Notes: generated by a model not told the origin, from the letters alone. A DNA stretch of 64,000 nt from Pseudoalteromonas sp. (GCF_018402495.1 NZ_JAGYIU010000001.1:186001-250000); one strand, 5' to 3'; positions 37,883 to 49,601 are shown, counted from the stretch's first letter. Numbers and translations: made by a program.

Positions 37883-40800
37883 ATGGCGGCTCCTGAATTT
37901 GTACATCTAAGAGTTCACTCAGACTTTTCAATGGTTGATGGTTTGGCAAAAACCAAACCAATAGTCGCTAAAGCACAAGAGCTTGAAATGCCAGCGTTGG
38001 CAATTACCGATCAAATGAACTTTTGTGGTCTGGTGCGTTTTTATGGCGCAGCGCATAATGCGGGTATTAAGCCGATTGTTGGTGCGGATTTTTGGGTACG
38101 TAGTCCAGAATTCCCCGACGAACCAAGCCGATTAACATTATTAGCCAAAGATAATATTGGCTATAAAAATATCACTTTATTGATCTCGAAGGCTTATCAA
38201 CGCGGCCATGTGTTTCATCGTCCGGTTATTGACCGTGAGTGGTTAGTTGATTTAAAAGAGGGGCTTATCATACTCTCGGGCGCCAAAGATGGCGATTTAG
38301 GAAAAGCCTTAATAAAAGGTAACCCCGCTATTGTTGAGTCGGTGGTCAGTTTTTATAAGCAGCACTTTAGCGATCATTATTATATTGAACTTATTCGTAG
38401 TAACCGCGCTCAAGAAGAAAATTATTTGCACATGGCGGTGGAGCTTGCAACAAATGAGCAATTGCCAGTAGTGGCCACCAATGAAGTGGTATTTTTAAAA
38501 CCTGAAAACTTTGAAGCTCATGAAATTCGAGTGGCTATTTTTGATGGTTACACGCTAGATGATAAACGTCGACCAAAGCGTTTTTCACAAGAGCAATACC
38601 TGAAAACGCCTGAGCAAATGGCCGAGTTATTTAGTGATATTCCAGAGGCACTGCAAAACACCGTAGAAATTGCAAAACGTTGTAATGTTACTGTGCAATT
38701 AGGTGAATACTTCCTACCTGATTACCCTACAGGCTCACTAAAAATTGATGAGTTTTTGGTTAAAGTCTCACAAGATGGCCTTGAAGAACGATTACAATTT
38801 TTGTTCCCTGATGAACAAGAACGCCAAGAAAAACGTGGCGAATACGATGCGCGTTTAAAAACTGAACTTGACGTAATTAACCAAATGGGATTTCCGGGTT
38901 ACTTCTTGATCGTTATGGAGTTTATTCAGTGGAGTAAAGATAACAATATTCCTGTAGGCCCAGGGCGTGGTTCAGGTGCGGGCTCGTTAGTGGCTTATGC
39001 GCTTAAAATTACCGACCTCGATCCGCTCGAGTTTGACTTACTCTTTGAGCGCTTTTTAAACCCTGAGCGTGTTTCTATGCCCGACTTTGACGTCGACTTT
39101 TGTATGGATAGACGTGATGAGGTAATTGATCACGTATCGGCCTTATATGGCCGTGATGCAGTATCGCAAATTATTACCTTTGGTACCATGGCAGCAAAAG
39201 CGGTAATTCGCGATGTGGGCCGTGTACTTGGCCATCCGTATGGGTTTGTTGATCGTATTTCTAAGCTTATTCCGGGTGACCCTGGGATGACACTGGCAAA
39301 AGCATTTGACGTAGAGCCCCGCTTACAAGAAGCCTACGACGGCGATGAAGAAGTTAAAGACTTAATCGACATGTGTCGTATTCTTGAGGGCTGTACCCGT
39401 AATGCCGGTAAACACGCCGGGGGTGTTGTTATATCGCCCACCACGATTACCGATTTTGCGGCGCTTTATTGTGATGACGAAGGTAAGTTTCCAGTTACCC
39501 AGTTTGATAAAAACGATGTAGAAACTGCAGGTTTGGTTAAGTTTGACTTTTTAGGCTTACGAACGCTCACCATATTACAGTGGGCGCTGGATATGACCAA
39601 TGAGCGCTTAAAGCGTGAAGGCAAACAGCCGGTTGATATCAACACCATTCCATTGGATGATAAAAAAAGTATTGAGTTACTGCTGCGCGCTGAAACCACC
39701 GCGGTATTCCAGCTAGAATCACGCGGCATGAAAGACCTAGTTCGCCGATTAAAGCCCGATTGCTTTGAAGATATGATAGCCCTAGTGGCCTTGTTCCGCC
39801 CAGGTCCACTGCAATCAGGCATGGTAGATAACTTTATTGACCGTAAATTGGGTCGAGAAGAAATTTCATACCCCGATGCGCAATATCAACACGAAAGTTT
39901 AAAGCCCATTCTTGAGCCGACATACGGCATTATTTTGTATCAAGAACAAGTTATGCAAATAGCGCAGGTGCTGGCCGGTTATACACTGGGCGGTGCCGAT
40001 ATGCTACGTCGTGCTATGGGTAAGAAAAAGCCCGAAGAAATGGCAAAACAGCGTTCAACCTTTGAAGAGGGCGCACGTAATAATGGCATTGATGGCGAGC
40101 TGGCGATAAAAATATTCGACTTAGTTGAAAAGTTTGCGGGTTACGGGTTTAACAAATCTCACTCAGCAGCTTATGCATTAGTATCGTATCAAACGCTGTG
40201 GATGAAAACGCATTATCCGGCCGAGTTTATGGCGGCGGTAATGTCGGCTGATATGGACAACACCGACAAAATAGTAACGCTGGTGGATGAGTGCGAAAAC
40301 ATGAAACTCACCTTGTTACCGCCTGATGTAAACGCGGGTGAATACAAGTTTACTGTTAACCTTCAAGGTGAAATTGTTTATGGCATAGGGGCAATTAAAG
40401 GTGTGGGTGAAGCCCCCGTTGATGCCATATTGGAAGCACGAGCAAAAGGCGGTCCATTTAAAGACCTATTTGATTTTTGCGCCCGTGTTGATTTAAAACG
40501 CTTAAATAAACGTGTCACTGAAAAATTAATTTATGCAGGTGCATTAGACCAACTAGGGCCTGAAAAAAATCAACCTGGGCGAGCAACGCTACTTGCCAGT
40601 TTAAAAGATGCGATGCGTGCTGCCGATCAGCACAACAAAGCTGAGTTATTAGGACAAAGTGATTTATTTGGCTTACTTGCTACAGAGCCAGATGAAGTAG
40701 AGCAAGCGTTTATAAAAGCCACACCGCTTACGGATAATCAGTGGCTAGACGGTGAAAAAGACACCCTAGGCCTTTACTTAACAGGTCACCCTATAAACCA

Positions 40801-41374
40801 GTATCGACGAGAGCTTGGGCATTACACCAGTGGTCGACTCATCGATTTACAACCGACTAATCGCGATGTGGTCTCAACTGGTGCAGGTTTAGTGATTGCA
40901 GCGAGAACCTTAATTAATAAAAAAGGAAATCGTTGGGGGCTGATAACTTTAGATGACAAAAGCGCCCGAATTGATGTACGCTTGTTTCCAGAACAGTTTG
41001 AAATGTACCAAGATATGTTGCAAATCAACAATATTTTGGTGATATCCGGACAGGTCAGCTTTGATAACTTCTCTGGTGGTATTACAATGACCGCCAGAGA
41101 AATAAACACCATTGCTCAGGCGCGTGAAAAGCGTATAAAAGCGATTAAGATGACGCTGAATATGGTGCAGATCGAGGCTGGTTTCTTCGATAAATTACAA
41201 AAAGTACTCGAACCATACAAAATGGGAACGTGTCCGATCAAGGTATATTATCAACGCCCCGATGCGTTGGTGCAATTAACCCTAGGGATCGAATGGTGTG
41301 TTACGCCAAGTGACGACTTAATTCATAAGTTATCGCTGATGGCAGCGCAAAATGTAGAACTAGAATTTAACTAA
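37883..41374 (+). CDS. dnaE: DNA polymerase III alpha subunit
   Basis: Catalytic subunit of the replicative polymerase, 1163 residues (E. coli 1160). The order is the N-terminal PHP domain ([15 protein letters not shown]), polymerase core with the catalytic aspartates in [10 protein letters not shown] and the later [10 protein letters not shown], the HAGGVVIS and [13 protein letters not shown] segments of the fingers, an HhH region ([11 protein letters not shown]), and an OB-fold near 990-1060. Start ATG. Confidence 0.99.
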   Translation: MAAPEFVHLRVHSDFSMVDGLAKTKPIVAKAQELEMPALAITDQMNFCGLVRFYGAAHNAGIKPIVGADFWVRSPEFPDEPSRLTLLAKDNIGYKNITLLISKAYQRGHVFHRPVIDREWLVDLKEGLIILSGAKDGDLGKALIKGNPAIVESVVSFYKQHFSDHYYIELIRSNRAQEENYLHMAVELATNEQLPVVATNEVVFLKPENFEAHEIRVAIFDGYTLDDKRRPKRFSQEQYLKTPEQMAELFSDIPEALQNTVEIAKRCNVTVQLGEYFLPDYPTGSLKIDEFLVKVSQDGLEERLQFLFPDEQERQEKRGEYDARLKTELDVINQMGFPGYFLIVMEFIQWSKDNNIPVGPGRGSGAGSLVAYALKITDLDPLEFDLLFERFLNPERVSMPDFDVDFCMDRRDEVIDHVSALYGRDAVSQIITFGTMAAKAVIRDVGRVLGHPYGFVDRISKLIPGDPGMTLAKAFDVEPRLQEAYDGDEEVKDLIDMCRILEGCTRNAGKHAGGVVISPTTITDFAALYCDDEGKFPVTQFDKNDVETAGLVKFDFLGLRTLTILQWALDMTNERLKREGKQPVDINTIPLDDKKSIELLLRAETTAVFQLESRGMKDLVRRLKPDCFEDMIALVALFRPGPLQSGMVDNFIDRKLGREEISYPDAQYQHESLKPILEPTYGIILYQEQVMQIAQVLAGYTLGGADMLRRAMGKKKPEEMAKQRSTFEEGARNNGIDGELAIKIFDLVEKFAGYGFNKSHSAAYALVSYQTLWMKTHYPAEFMAAVMSADMDNTDKIVTLVDECENMKLTLLPPDVNAGEYKFTVNLQGEIVYGIGAIKGVGEAPVDAILEARAKGGPFKDLFDFCARVDLKRLNKRVTEKLIYAGALDQLGPEKNQPGRATLLASLKDAMRAADQHNKAELLGQSDLFGLLATEPDEVEQAFIKATPLTDNQWLDGEKDTLGLYLTGHPINQYRRELGHYTSGRLIDLQPTNRDVVSTGAGLVIAARTLINKKGNRWGLITLDDKSARIDVRLFPEQFEMYQDMLQINNILVISGQVSFDNFSGGITMTAREINTIAQAREKRIKAIKMTLNMVQIEAGFFDKLQKVLEPYKMGTCPIKVYYQRPDALVQLTLGIEWCVTPSDDLIHKLSLMAAQNVELEFN

Positions 41375-41390
41375 TTAGGTAGTTTAGAGC

Positions 41391-42347
41391 ATGAGCCTCA
41401 ATTATCTTGATTTTGAGCTTCCAATTGCAGAATTAGAAGCAAAAATTGAAGAATTACAAAATGTAAGCCGCGCTGGCGAATTAGACCTTGGATTAGAAGA
41501 GGAAGTCAGCAAACTTAAAGAAAAGAGCGCACAAATGAAGGAGAAAATTTTCTCTGAACTAGGCGCTTGGCAAGTATCACAGTTAGCACGTCATCCGTTG
41601 CGTCCTTATACTCGAGATTACATCGAGCGTATTTTTACGGAATTTGACGAATTTGCTGGTGATCGCACGTTTGCTAACGATCCTGCAATTTTAGGCGGCG
41701 TAGCCCGTTTAGATGGTGAGCCAGTAATGGTGATCGGTCAGCAAAAAGGCCGTGGTACTGCTGAAAAAATAAAACGTAATTTTGGCATGCCAAAACCTGA
41801 AGGTTACCGTAAAGCATTGCGCTTAATGGAAATGGCTGAGCGTTTTAAAATGCCAATCATGACCTTCATCGACACCCCGGGTGCCTACCCAGGTGTGGGC
41901 GCTGAAGAGCGTGGTCAGTCTGAAGCAATTGCACGTAACCTAAAAGTAATGGCTGCACTTAAAGTACCAACAATTTGTACTGTTATTGGTGAAGGTGGTT
42001 CAGGTGGTGCATTAGCCATTGGTGTGGGCGACAGAGTAAACATGTTGCAATACAGCACTTACTCGGTTATTTCACCAGAGGGTTGTGCGTCTATTTTATG
42101 GAAAAGTGCTGACAAAGCGCCATTGGCTGCAGAGGCAATGGGTGTAACAGCAGAGCGTGTTAAAGAGCTAGATTTAATTAATAATTTAGTTGAAGAGCCT
42201 TTAGGCGGCGCGCACCGTAATTATGATGCCATGGCACGTAACTTAAAAGTACGCCTTAAGCGCGATTTAGCAGACCTACAAGCGTTGTCGCTTGAAGAGA
42301 TGCTTGATCAACGTTACAAGCGTTTAATGTCGTTTGGTTATTGTTAA
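41391..42347 (+). CDS. accA: Acetyl-CoA carboxylase carboxyltransferase subunit alpha
   Basis: With AccD forms the carboxyltransferase that makes malonyl-CoA for fatty-acid synthesis. The 318-residue protein has a coiled N-terminus and the crotonase-like core with [20 protein letters not shown] and [15 protein letters not shown], the oxyanion-hole region. It lies 16 bases after dnaE, and a terminator follows. Confidence 0.98.
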   Translation: MSLNYLDFELPIAELEAKIEELQNVSRAGELDLGLEEEVSKLKEKSAQMKEKIFSELGAWQVSQLARHPLRPYTRDYIERIFTEFDEFAGDRTFANDPAILGGVARLDGEPVMVIGQQKGRGTAEKIKRNFGMPKPEGYRKALRLMEMAERFKMPIMTFIDTPGAYPGVGAEERGQSEAIARNLKVMAALKVPTICTVIGEGGSGGALAIGVGDRVNMLQYSTYSVISPEGCASILWKSADKAPLAAEAMGVTAERVKELDLINNLVEEPLGGAHRNYDAMARNLKVRLKRDLADLQALSLEEMLDQRYKRLMSFGYC

Positions 42348-42373
42348 AAATAGCTAAATGTAGCTAAATATAG

Positions 42374-42400
42374 AAAAAAGCCGCCTATGCGGCTTTTTTT
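42374..42400 (+). terminator. Terminator after accA
   Basis: A-run, GCCGC stem, short loop CTAT, GCGGC and a T-run form a compact rho-independent terminator ending the lpxB-to-accA transcript. Confidence 0.9.
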
Positions 42401-42469
42401 GTTTTAAAATACCGTAACGTAGAGCCTTTATTGTTCGGGTTATTAGCAATTTACTCATTGGGTATATTA

Positions 42470-43780
42470 ATGCACAAAACACCTATTTATCTGCAGGTAA
42501 AAAAAGCCCTTAATCACTACTTAGAAAATGGGCAATTCACATTTACAGTAGCCTTATCTGGTGGGGTAGACTCGGTGGTGCTGTTGCAGGTAATGCATGC
42601 GTTAAAAGAGCAGTGCCCACATTTAAATTTAAGTGCAATTTATGTCAATCATGGCTTAAGTGATAACGCCCATCACTGGCAGCAATTTTGCCAAGCACGC
42701 TGTGAGCAGCTTTCAATTGATTTTAAGGCGGCAAACGTCATTATTGAGCCGAAATCGCGCACCAGTATTGAAGCGCAGGCTCGCGAAGCGCGTTATCAAG
42801 CGCTTGATGAACACAGCCCAAGTGATAGTGTTATTTTGCTAGGCCAGCATTTAAACGACCAAGTAGAGACATTTTTACTTCGATTAAAGCGCGGTTCAGG
42901 CTTAAAAGGGCTCGGCGCTATGCAGCAAACACGCGTGCTTGAAAGTGGCCGTGAGTGCTATAGGCCATTACTTGCGGTAAAACGCAGCGACATAGAAGCG
43001 TTTGCTCAGCAATTTAATATTAGCCATATTACTGATGAATCAAACTCCAATGAACGCTTTGATCGTAATTTTTTGCGTCAACAAATAGTGCCTAAGTTGG
43101 CAGAGCGTTTTACTGGGTTTGAGCAGTGTACAGCCCGTAGTATTGAATTATTACAGCAGCAACAAGCACTGCTTGATGAATATACCCAGCAAGATCTCGC
43201 ACAGTGTATTAACCAACATCAGTCGCTTAATATACAAAATATGGCTCATTACAGCGCTATTCGCATTGCGAATCTTCTGCGCGCATGGCTGGCTTTATTT
43301 ACCCATACCATGCCTTCGCAAAAACAGTTAATGCAAATAATGAGTCAGGCTATTCATGCCAAAGCTGATGCGCAAATGGTTATTGAGCTCACCGATGGGC
43401 AAATACGCCGCCATCAAGGCTTTTTATATTTTGTGCAACCAAGGCCCCAAGCCGTTGATATTGAGCATGTAACAAGTCATGAATTAGTTTTGCATAACGG
43501 GCTAACACTGAGATGCCTGCAGGGAGAAGGTGTACGTGCACCTAAACCAGATGAACGCGTCAGCGTGCGTTTTAACTGCAATAGTGCGCGTATTAAACCA
43601 TTAAACAAACCCGGCAGTAATACGCTTAAACATTGGTTAAAAGATGCAAAGGTTGCACCTTGGTTACGTGCTAATATTCCATTAATTTATTACAATGATG
43701 AGCTAGTTCAAGTGGTTGGTTATTTTATTAGTGATAATCACAAAGATAAGAATGGTGTTTTTTGGGAGTATAAATCATGA
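42470..43780 (+). CDS. tilS: tRNA(Ile)-lysidine synthetase
   Basis: Adds lysine to C34 of the CAU-anticodon isoleucine tRNA so it reads AUA codons. I choose the ATG at 42470 (436 residues, starting MHKTPIYLQVKKAL); an in-frame TTG at 42431 would add a hydrophobic 13-residue extension and overlap the terminator zone. The PP-loop SGGVDS is at about 30-35, with AIYVNHGLSD and GQHLNDQVETFLLRLKRGSG following, then the TilS substrate-binding and C-terminal domains. The stop overlaps the next gene by 4 bases. Confidence 0.95.
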   Translation: MHKTPIYLQVKKALNHYLENGQFTFTVALSGGVDSVVLLQVMHALKEQCPHLNLSAIYVNHGLSDNAHHWQQFCQARCEQLSIDFKAANVIIEPKSRTSIEAQAREARYQALDEHSPSDSVILLGQHLNDQVETFLLRLKRGSGLKGLGAMQQTRVLESGRECYRPLLAVKRSDIEAFAQQFNISHITDESNSNERFDRNFLRQQIVPKLAERFTGFEQCTARSIELLQQQQALLDEYTQQDLAQCINQHQSLNIQNMAHYSAIRIANLLRAWLALFTHTMPSQKQLMQIMSQAIHAKADAQMVIELTDGQIRRHQGFLYFVQPRPQAVDIEHVTSHELVLHNGLTLRCLQGEGVRAPKPDERVSVRFNCNSARIKPLNKPGSNTLKHWLKDAKVAPWLRANIPLIYYNDELVQVVGYFISDNHKDKNGVFWEYKS

Positions 43781-44127
43781 GTCAACAACCCCATGTTGGG
43801 CTTTCACTTGTTAATAAAGCGCCTATTGGCATGTTAATAACGTTTTTAATTAGTGTATTAGTCAATGTCTTTTTAACACTCAACCTTATTACCTTGGCTT
43901 ACGCCGTGTTTGGGGGGATATTATGTGCTGCTATTTTACTTGCATACTGGTTGGGTAAAGGAGGAATATTTTTCATTATAGGGCTAAGCATGCCCTTGCT
44001 GCTAGTGCTTTTTACTCCGCTTGCCACATTAGCAGGATTACTTAACTTACTCAGTGGCTTCTTTTTTGGCTTTTTTGCCATGTTGCTAATTTACAAGTAC
44101 TTTATATTAAATAAAAAAGTAGCATAA
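43777..44127 (+). CDS. Small integral membrane protein of unknown function
   Basis: A 116-residue, very hydrophobic protein with about four membrane helices (roughly 17-37, 40-60, 63-82 and 86-109) and few charges. I do not recognise the family. It overlaps tilS in ATGA, so it is probably co-translated with it, and a terminator follows at once. Confidence 0.75.
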   Translation: MSQQPHVGLSLVNKAPIGMLITFLISVLVNVFLTLNLITLAYAVFGGILCAAILLAYWLGKGGIFFIIGLSMPLLLVLFTPLATLAGLLNLLSGFFFGFFAMLLIYKYFILNKKVA

Positions 44128-44156
44128 AAAAGCCCAGCGGGGGAGGCTGGGCTTTT
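44126..44156. terminator. Bidirectional terminator between the membrane protein and the GGDEF gene
   Basis: A GCCCAGC / GCTGGGC stem with a GGGGGAG loop is flanked by an A-run and a T-run between converging genes. Confidence 0.88.
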
Positions 44157-44179
44157 CAAATATTATGCTCTTTTATTGC

Positions 44180-45076
44180 TTAGTAAGCTTTTGCGCAGTT
44201 TCGCCCTGATGCCTTTGCTTTATATAACCCCTTATCCGCGCGAGAAAATATCTCGTTTTGGCAATCACCGCTGTTAGTTAGGGTAAAACCAATGCTGGTT
44301 GTTACATTGTACTTAGACATAATCGGTGAGTTTCTTACTAAACGCATAATACGTTCAGCGATCACTTTATTGGTGGTAAAAGCGGGGTCTTCGACTAGTA
44401 TTGAAAACTCATCGCCACCAAAACGAAATACCGAATCTGTGCCTCTAATACTACTAGATAAAACCGAAGCGAATTCTATTAAAACGTCATCGCCAATTTT
44501 ATGACCATAGTTATCATTCACTTGTTTAAAGTTATCTAAATCAAGCAGCATCAAACTAAACGGATGGCCGTTACGTCTATGATTTTCAAGCTTTTGTTGT
44601 AACATGTCATTAAATTGACTTCGGTTGTTTAACCCCGTCAAAGAGTCTTTAGTTGCTAGCTTTAATACACGGTTGTACATTATGGCATTTCGCAGTGGAT
44701 ATATTAATACGCTGTGAAAATGCTGCAGCTTTTTTTCAATAGCCGCACTAAGCGGATATTTGGTGTAATAAGTGAGCGTGCCTAGATGCTCATTTTCAAC
44801 TTTTAAGTCAAACGAATACGCTGGATTTTCAACATCACTATTGGGTGTTTTTACATCAATATGAGCTGTTTGAAAGTGCACCCCAGAAAAATTAAGCAGC
44901 TGTTTTGCAAAGCTTGCAAATGTGCCTAAAATATCTTCTAAAACTAAGCTCGTTTGTAGTTTAGCCGCCAGCTCATGCAGGGCTGTCGGTGCATTGCTAT
45001 TATATTGCTCTGCTGAGAACGGCAAAAATTCGCCGCGGCCAGAGATGCGTTGTGTCAAAATATGAACGTTTTCCAC
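44180..45076 (-). CDS. Diguanylate cyclase (GGDEF domain)
   Basis: Makes the second messenger c-di-GMP from two GTP. The 298-residue protein has an N-terminal domain of about 135 residues that looks GAF-like by its pattern of helices and strands, with no membrane helix. The GGDEF domain follows (DSLTGLNNRSQF... FRFGGDEFSILVED). The active-site motif is intact at 220-224, and a canonical inhibitory I-site RGTD lies five residues before it (211-214), so product feedback is expected. The start is GTG. It is a single gene. Confidence 0.92.
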   Translation of the reverse strand: MENVHILTQRISGRGEFLPFSAEQYNSNAPTALHELAAKLQTSLVLEDILGTFASFAKQLLNFSGVHFQTAHIDVKTPNSDVENPAYSFDLKVENEHLGTLTYYTKYPLSAAIEKKLQHFHSVLIYPLRNAIMYNRVLKLATKDSLTGLNNRSQFNDMLQQKLENHRRNGHPFSLMLLDLDNFKQVNDNYGHKIGDDVLIEFASVLSSSIRGTDSVFRFGGDEFSILVEDPAFTTNKVIAERIMRLVRNSPIMSKYNVTTSIGFTLTNSGDCQNEIFSRADKGLYKAKASGRNCAKAY

Positions 45077-45198
45077 TATTTATTCCCCCTATAGTATTAC
45101 TTTTTATAACTAAGCAGGTTGTATGCCATATTTATATTCAGGCTGAAATTTATGCGGTTGCTATAGTTAAGTCACATTCCATTGATTGCTTATAAGGA

Positions 45199-47091
45199 TT
45201 GCAAAATATTAATGCTCAGGTTTTTAGATTTTTAGTTGCTGCGGTTCTATTTGTATGGCTATTTAAGCGAATAGGGTTCCCCCCTGTGTTAGCTTATTTA
45301 GCGGTAGGCGTTTTAGCTGGTGGATATAGCGTTGGCTGGATGGCACAAAGCCATGAAATGGACTTTATTGCTGAGCTGGGTATTGTGTTTTTGTTATTTA
45401 GTTTAGGGCTGGAGTTTTCTGTATCGCGCTTAATGGCAATGCGCAATATTGTATTTGGTTTAGGGTCGTTACAAGTATTCGTTAGTAGCCTTTTACTAAT
45501 TATTATGCTGTTTTTATTAAATTTTAATTTATTAACCAGCTTTACTCTAGGCATTATTATTATGCTTTCCTCTACAGCGGTAGTTGCTAAGTTATTGAAA
45601 GAAAATGGTGATTTAAATAAACGTAGAGGGCAGTTAGCAATCGGTGTTTTATTATTTCAAGATATTGCGGTCGTACCATTGCTCATTGTTTTACCACTAT
45701 TCGCTACAAGTGATCCCAGTAATATTGGGTGGACATTATTTTTTGCCCTTACCAAAGGTGCGTTTGTATGTGTACTGCTGTGGGCTATAGGTAAGTGGAT
45801 TTTACCTAAAATATTTAAAGAAGTTGCGCTAGTGCGAAGTGATGAACTGTTTGTGTTAACCACATTACTAGTGTCTTTGTTTGCAGGGTTACTTACGTAT
45901 TCTTTTGGCTTATCGATGGCATTAGGGGCTTTTTTAGCAGGCATGATGCTAGGTGAGAGTCACTATCGCCATCAACTAGAGGCTGATATTCGCCCGTTTC
46001 GCGATATTCTAATGGGATTATTTTTTGTAACAGTGGGCATAGAGTTAGACATTGCTTTTGTTTTTAATCATGCGGGTATGGTTGTTGCAGCCTTAATAGC
46101 CATTTTAATTCTAAAAATTGCCGTTGTGGCTCTATCTGCTTTATGCATGGGGGAGCGAAAACAAGATGCTTTAGCGTGCGCTATTATGGTGTGGCAAATG
46201 GGCGAATTTGGTCTTGTGTTAATTGCACTTGCCGCACAACATAATTTATTAACCAGTGAGCAAGTGTCCTTTTTAATTGCCATGGCCGTAATATCTATGG
46301 CACTAACTCCCTATTTAATTGATAAAATCCCTTTTATTTTAAAGCGATTGGGGATGTTAGAACGCGCTAAATTTGCATTCGAAAATGAGTCACAAAGTAG
46401 TACGCTTTATCATAACCATGTGGTGATATGTGGCTTTTCTCGAGTGGGGCAAACTATTGCCCGCTTTTTATCTCCAGAGGCAATTGATTATGTGGCAATA
46501 GAGAGCGACCCTATTTTAGTAAAAGAGGGAAAAGCGGCAGGCGAGCCCTTAATATTTTGTCATGTTGAACAAAAAGATATTTTAAAGTGTGCTGGGTAGA
46601 GCGAGCACGGCTAGTGATTATTACTTTTACCGAATTTCAACAAACTCAACGAGTCATCAATGCCATCAAACAGGGTGTGCCTGAGGCGCTTGAAGCAAGC
46701 TTAATGTTGGTGTCGCACGTGTTGTCTATGTCTGGGGTGCCAATGAGTCGTATAATCCGCCGTGTTAGTAGTGAGCGACGAAACCGTTATAAACTATTGT
46801 ACAGCTTTTTTTGCAGGCGAAAATATTGACAGCGATATTAACTTGCCAGAGCGTTTAGAGTATTTACATGTAATAGTCTTACCAAATAAAGCATTTGCAG
46901 TTAATAAAGCAATTAGCGAACTCAACCTAGCCAACAGAAAAGTGTTAATTAAGGCACTTCGCCGCGAGGGCGAAGAAATAGATATGGCACAAGGTGATAC
47001 CATATTACACGCAAACGATATTTTAGTGCTGCAAGGCAAACCTAGGCGAGCAGAGTATGTTGAACACTACTTACTCGATGGCATTGAGTAA
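45199..47091 (+). pseudogene. Decayed Kef-type monovalent cation:proton antiporter
   Basis: Relative of KefB/KefC and YbaL (CPA2 family): about 12 membrane helices (residues 1-390) then a TrkA-N NAD-binding domain starting HVVICGFSRVGQTIARFL, and a TrkA-C-like tail. The reading frame is broken twice. Near 46597 a G is missing from a G-run (GCTGGGTAGAGC makes a stop; one more G would read AGVERARL). Near 46806 an extra T in a T-run shifts the frame (YSFF would continue AGEN). About 25-30 residues usual for TrkA-N are also missing between VINAIKQ and the VPEALEAS segment. No good start codon follows the Shine-Dalgarno AAGGA, where an ATT stands at the ideal spacing. Confidence 0.82.
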
Positions 47092-47101
47092 GAGTGGCTT
47101 C

Positions 47102-48247
47102 TTAGTCTAGCTCTAAAAATTTTCTTATCTCAGGCAGTTGAGCCATTGCGTCGTCATAACCAATTTGAATTAAATGTTGGGTGTAACGCTTTTCAAATAA
47201 CAAATAGCTGGTCAAACTCGACTGAGAGCGCTTTTTTACCCCGATCATACGTAATAAAACTTTTATCGCCCAAGGCATATCATCGTAATACTGCGCGGCA
47301 ATGGCATTGAAGTTTTGCGAAGGATTAATAATAAAGCTATCTATTTGTTTCAATTCTTGATGCTTATGCTTATTGGGCAATAAACCGAGTGTGCGGTTTA
47401 TTCTGTCTAAGCGCTCTAGATCAGATTGCATGGTGTCGGTAAATACACTGTCGAGTAAATGCCCTGCCACTGCTGAAAGCCCCGGGAAATGTGCAGAGTA
47501 TCCTGGAGGATGTGGCTCTTTGGGTTGATCAACCCCAATAATAAATATTTTATTTGCCCCTAAGTGAATAGAGGGACTCAAAGGTGAAAGCTGATGTATT
47601 GAGCCATCGCCAAAGTAATGGTTATAAATATTCACACTTGGAAACACCATAGGAATGGCACTTGAGGCCATTAGGTGTTCAACATTAATACGAGTAGCGC
47701 GCCCTTCGCGCTTTGCTCGTTGCCAAGAATGCTGCGTATTTGACTGAAAAAAAGCAACAGAATCGCCAGTAGTATAACTGGATGCAGTAATAGACAGTGC
47801 CTCTAAATAGTCACGGTGTAAATTACGCTCAATACGATGTAAATCCAGTATATCGTTTAACAATTTTCTAAGTGGTCGGTTATTTAACAAGCTTGCTGGT
47901 GGATGGTTAATATGTTCTGACTGGAAACTGGTTAAAATATTACGGGTAATATGACCAAACACACTTAAAAAGTCGCTTTTATATACCATCGAAGTTGAAA
48001 AGTTTTTCCAAACTGTTTCTAGTTTTCTTACCGCTAAATGCATACATGAGGCGTAACATGCTAAGGCCGCAGAATTAATTGCACCGGCAGAGGTGCCATT
48101 TATCACTCTAAAGGGCAGCGGGGCGGTTCTGGGCATACTTTGCGCTAACGCTTTCAAAACACCCACTTGATAAGCCGCTCGGGCACCACCACCTGTTAGT
48201 AATAGGGCAATTTTAGGTTTACTAGGATCGACTTGCTTAATTTTCAT
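47102..48247 (-). CDS. Patatin-like phospholipase
   Basis: Probable lipid acyl hydrolase of the patatin family (RssA-like), 381 residues. The glycine-rich oxyanion loop is TGGGARAAYQVGVLKAL (18-34), the nucleophile elbow is GTSAG (S53), and the catalytic aspartate is D214 in YFGDGSIHQ, so the Ser-Asp dyad is intact. There is no signal peptide, so it is probably cytosolic or membrane-associated. Its substrate is not predictable. It is a single gene converging on the broken Kef gene, with only 10 bases between the two. Confidence 0.92.
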   Translation of the reverse strand: MKIKQVDPSKPKIALLLTGGGARAAYQVGVLKALAQSMPRTAPLPFRVINGTSAGAINSAALACYASCMHLAVRKLETVWKNFSTSMVYKSDFLSVFGHITRNILTSFQSEHINHPPASLLNNRPLRKLLNDILDLHRIERNLHRDYLEALSITASSYTTGDSVAFFQSNTQHSWQRAKREGRATRINVEHLMASSAIPMVFPSVNIYNHYFGDGSIHQLSPLSPSIHLGANKIFIIGVDQPKEPHPPGYSAHFPGLSAVAGHLLDSVFTDTMQSDLERLDRINRTLGLLPNKHKHQELKQIDSFIINPSQNFNAIAAQYYDDMPWAIKVLLRMIGVKKRSQSSLTSYLLFEKRYTQHLIQIGYDDAMAQLPEIRKFLELD

Positions 48248-48594
48248 GTTAGGTATTTAAACTGTTCGCTGTCTTTACTTTATTTATTCACTGTAAGTCT
48301 TTAAGCTAGAAGAATCAAAGGATATGTTAGAGTCTATTTATCTTTCGAGGTTGAATTTTTAGTAGTGTGTTTGTTTTTTTAGGCAAGGCTGAGCCTATGT
48401 ATTGTGGTTACTTCCCATAAATAGGCGATAGCGTAGCTTAAAAACTAAACATCCTCTGCCCAAGGGGTCTGAACAAATTTTAATCCTGAAAGGTCAACAG
48501 ACCCTACTTATTAATGAATATTAGTGTAAGTTAGGAATTAAATCTGTTTAGAGTACTCTAGACAGTATCGCATTTTTATATTTATGGAGTTCGT
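48248..48594. other. Spacer between the patatin gene and the DUF3014 gene
   Basis: No gene is seen. An inverted repeat of 7 bp (GGGTCTG at 48465-48471 and CAGACCC at 48498-48504) with a 26-base loop is the only clear structure. The stretch around 48380-48510 looks like the end of a degraded repeat unit, but no second copy is present in this window. Promoters for both divergent genes must lie here. Confidence 0.4.
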
Positions 48595-49470
48595 ATGTCA
48601 GATAAACCATCAGAATCAGATGTTCAAAAACGTCCACCGAATAACAACCTTATCTTCGCCGGGGTTATTTTATTAATCATTATCATTGCCGCCGCGTTTG
48701 TATTATTAAAACCAAGCGAAGCCCCAGAAACAGTTATGCAGGTTGAAGAACCCATAAAAGAGCAACCCGTTATGGAGCTAAAACCTGAAAATGATCCTGT
48801 AGTGGGAGCGCCATCGGTTGAGCCAGAGAGACCTGAGGTAGCAGTACCAGCAAAGCGCCAAGACGTTGAGCCAGAACCTGAGATTGTACCTTTACCAACG
48901 CTAAACGACAGTGATCCCGTGGTCATCGCCAAATTAGATGAGTACTTAGGTGATGCAGCAATGAGTCTAGTATTAAACGATGATGTGATTCGTCGTGGCG
49001 TGGTGTTTATCGATAACTTAGCAAAAGGTAAGGTAGCTAACAAACATACCCCAGTTGCAAAGTTAGAAGAAGGTTTTAGCGTAAACGAAGGCGATATTTT
49101 AACCATTGACCCTAATAGCTATGAACGCTACACCCCATATGTAAAAGTATTAACAAGTATGAGTGCCGCACAAGCCGTGCGTTTATACGAAGAATATAAA
49201 CCGCTAATCAACAGTGCATACACTGAAATTGGCTATGGCGATGATGAGTTTACACAAACACTTGAAGATGCCATTGACTTGCTACTTGATACTCCAGAGC
49301 CAAAAGGCAGCTTACCTTTATTGCGTGACTCGGTTACTTATCAGTATGCATTTTCTGAGTGGGAGCAATTACCCGCTGCGCAAAAACAACTTTTACGCAT
49401 GGGCCCAGAGAACATGAAAAAGATAAAAGCAGCGCTACGTAATATAAAAGCGCAGTTAGAGAGTAATTAA
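48595..49470 (+). CDS. DUF3014 family membrane-anchored protein
   Basis: A 291-residue protein with one membrane helix (about 19-41), a proline/glutamate-rich linker (45-100), and a C-terminal domain that fits DUF3014: LPTLNDSDPVV, VIRRGVVFIDNLAKGKV, PNSYERYTPYVKVL, INSAYTEIGYGDDEF and QLLRMGPENMKKIKAAL. The C-terminal part should face the periplasm by topology. Function is unknown. It is a single gene with a GGAG Shine-Dalgarno. Confidence 0.88.
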   Translation: MSDKPSESDVQKRPPNNNLIFAGVILLIIIIAAAFVLLKPSEAPETVMQVEEPIKEQPVMELKPENDPVVGAPSVEPERPEVAVPAKRQDVEPEPEIVPLPTLNDSDPVVIAKLDEYLGDAAMSLVLNDDVIRRGVVFIDNLAKGKVANKHTPVAKLEEGFSVNEGDILTIDPNSYERYTPYVKVLTSMSAAQAVRLYEEYKPLINSAYTEIGYGDDEFTQTLEDAIDLLLDTPEPKGSLPLLRDSVTYQYAFSEWEQLPAAQKQLLRMGPENMKKIKAALRNIKAQLESN

Positions 49471-49601
49471 TAACCGCTTTAATAACTAAATACCCTGCGA
49501 TTGTATATGAAGTATGCAATCGCACTTTCTTTTTTGATTATCCCTTGAATAACAGAGTAAAAGTAGAGATAATCTTAATCGCGCCAACCAAGGCCCTCAA
49601 T

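Noticed and set aside
48465..48504. Inverted repeat GGGTCTG / CAGACCC as a terminator or regulator
   Set aside because: The stem is only 7 bp with a 26-base loop and no T-run; kept only as a note in the spacer entry.
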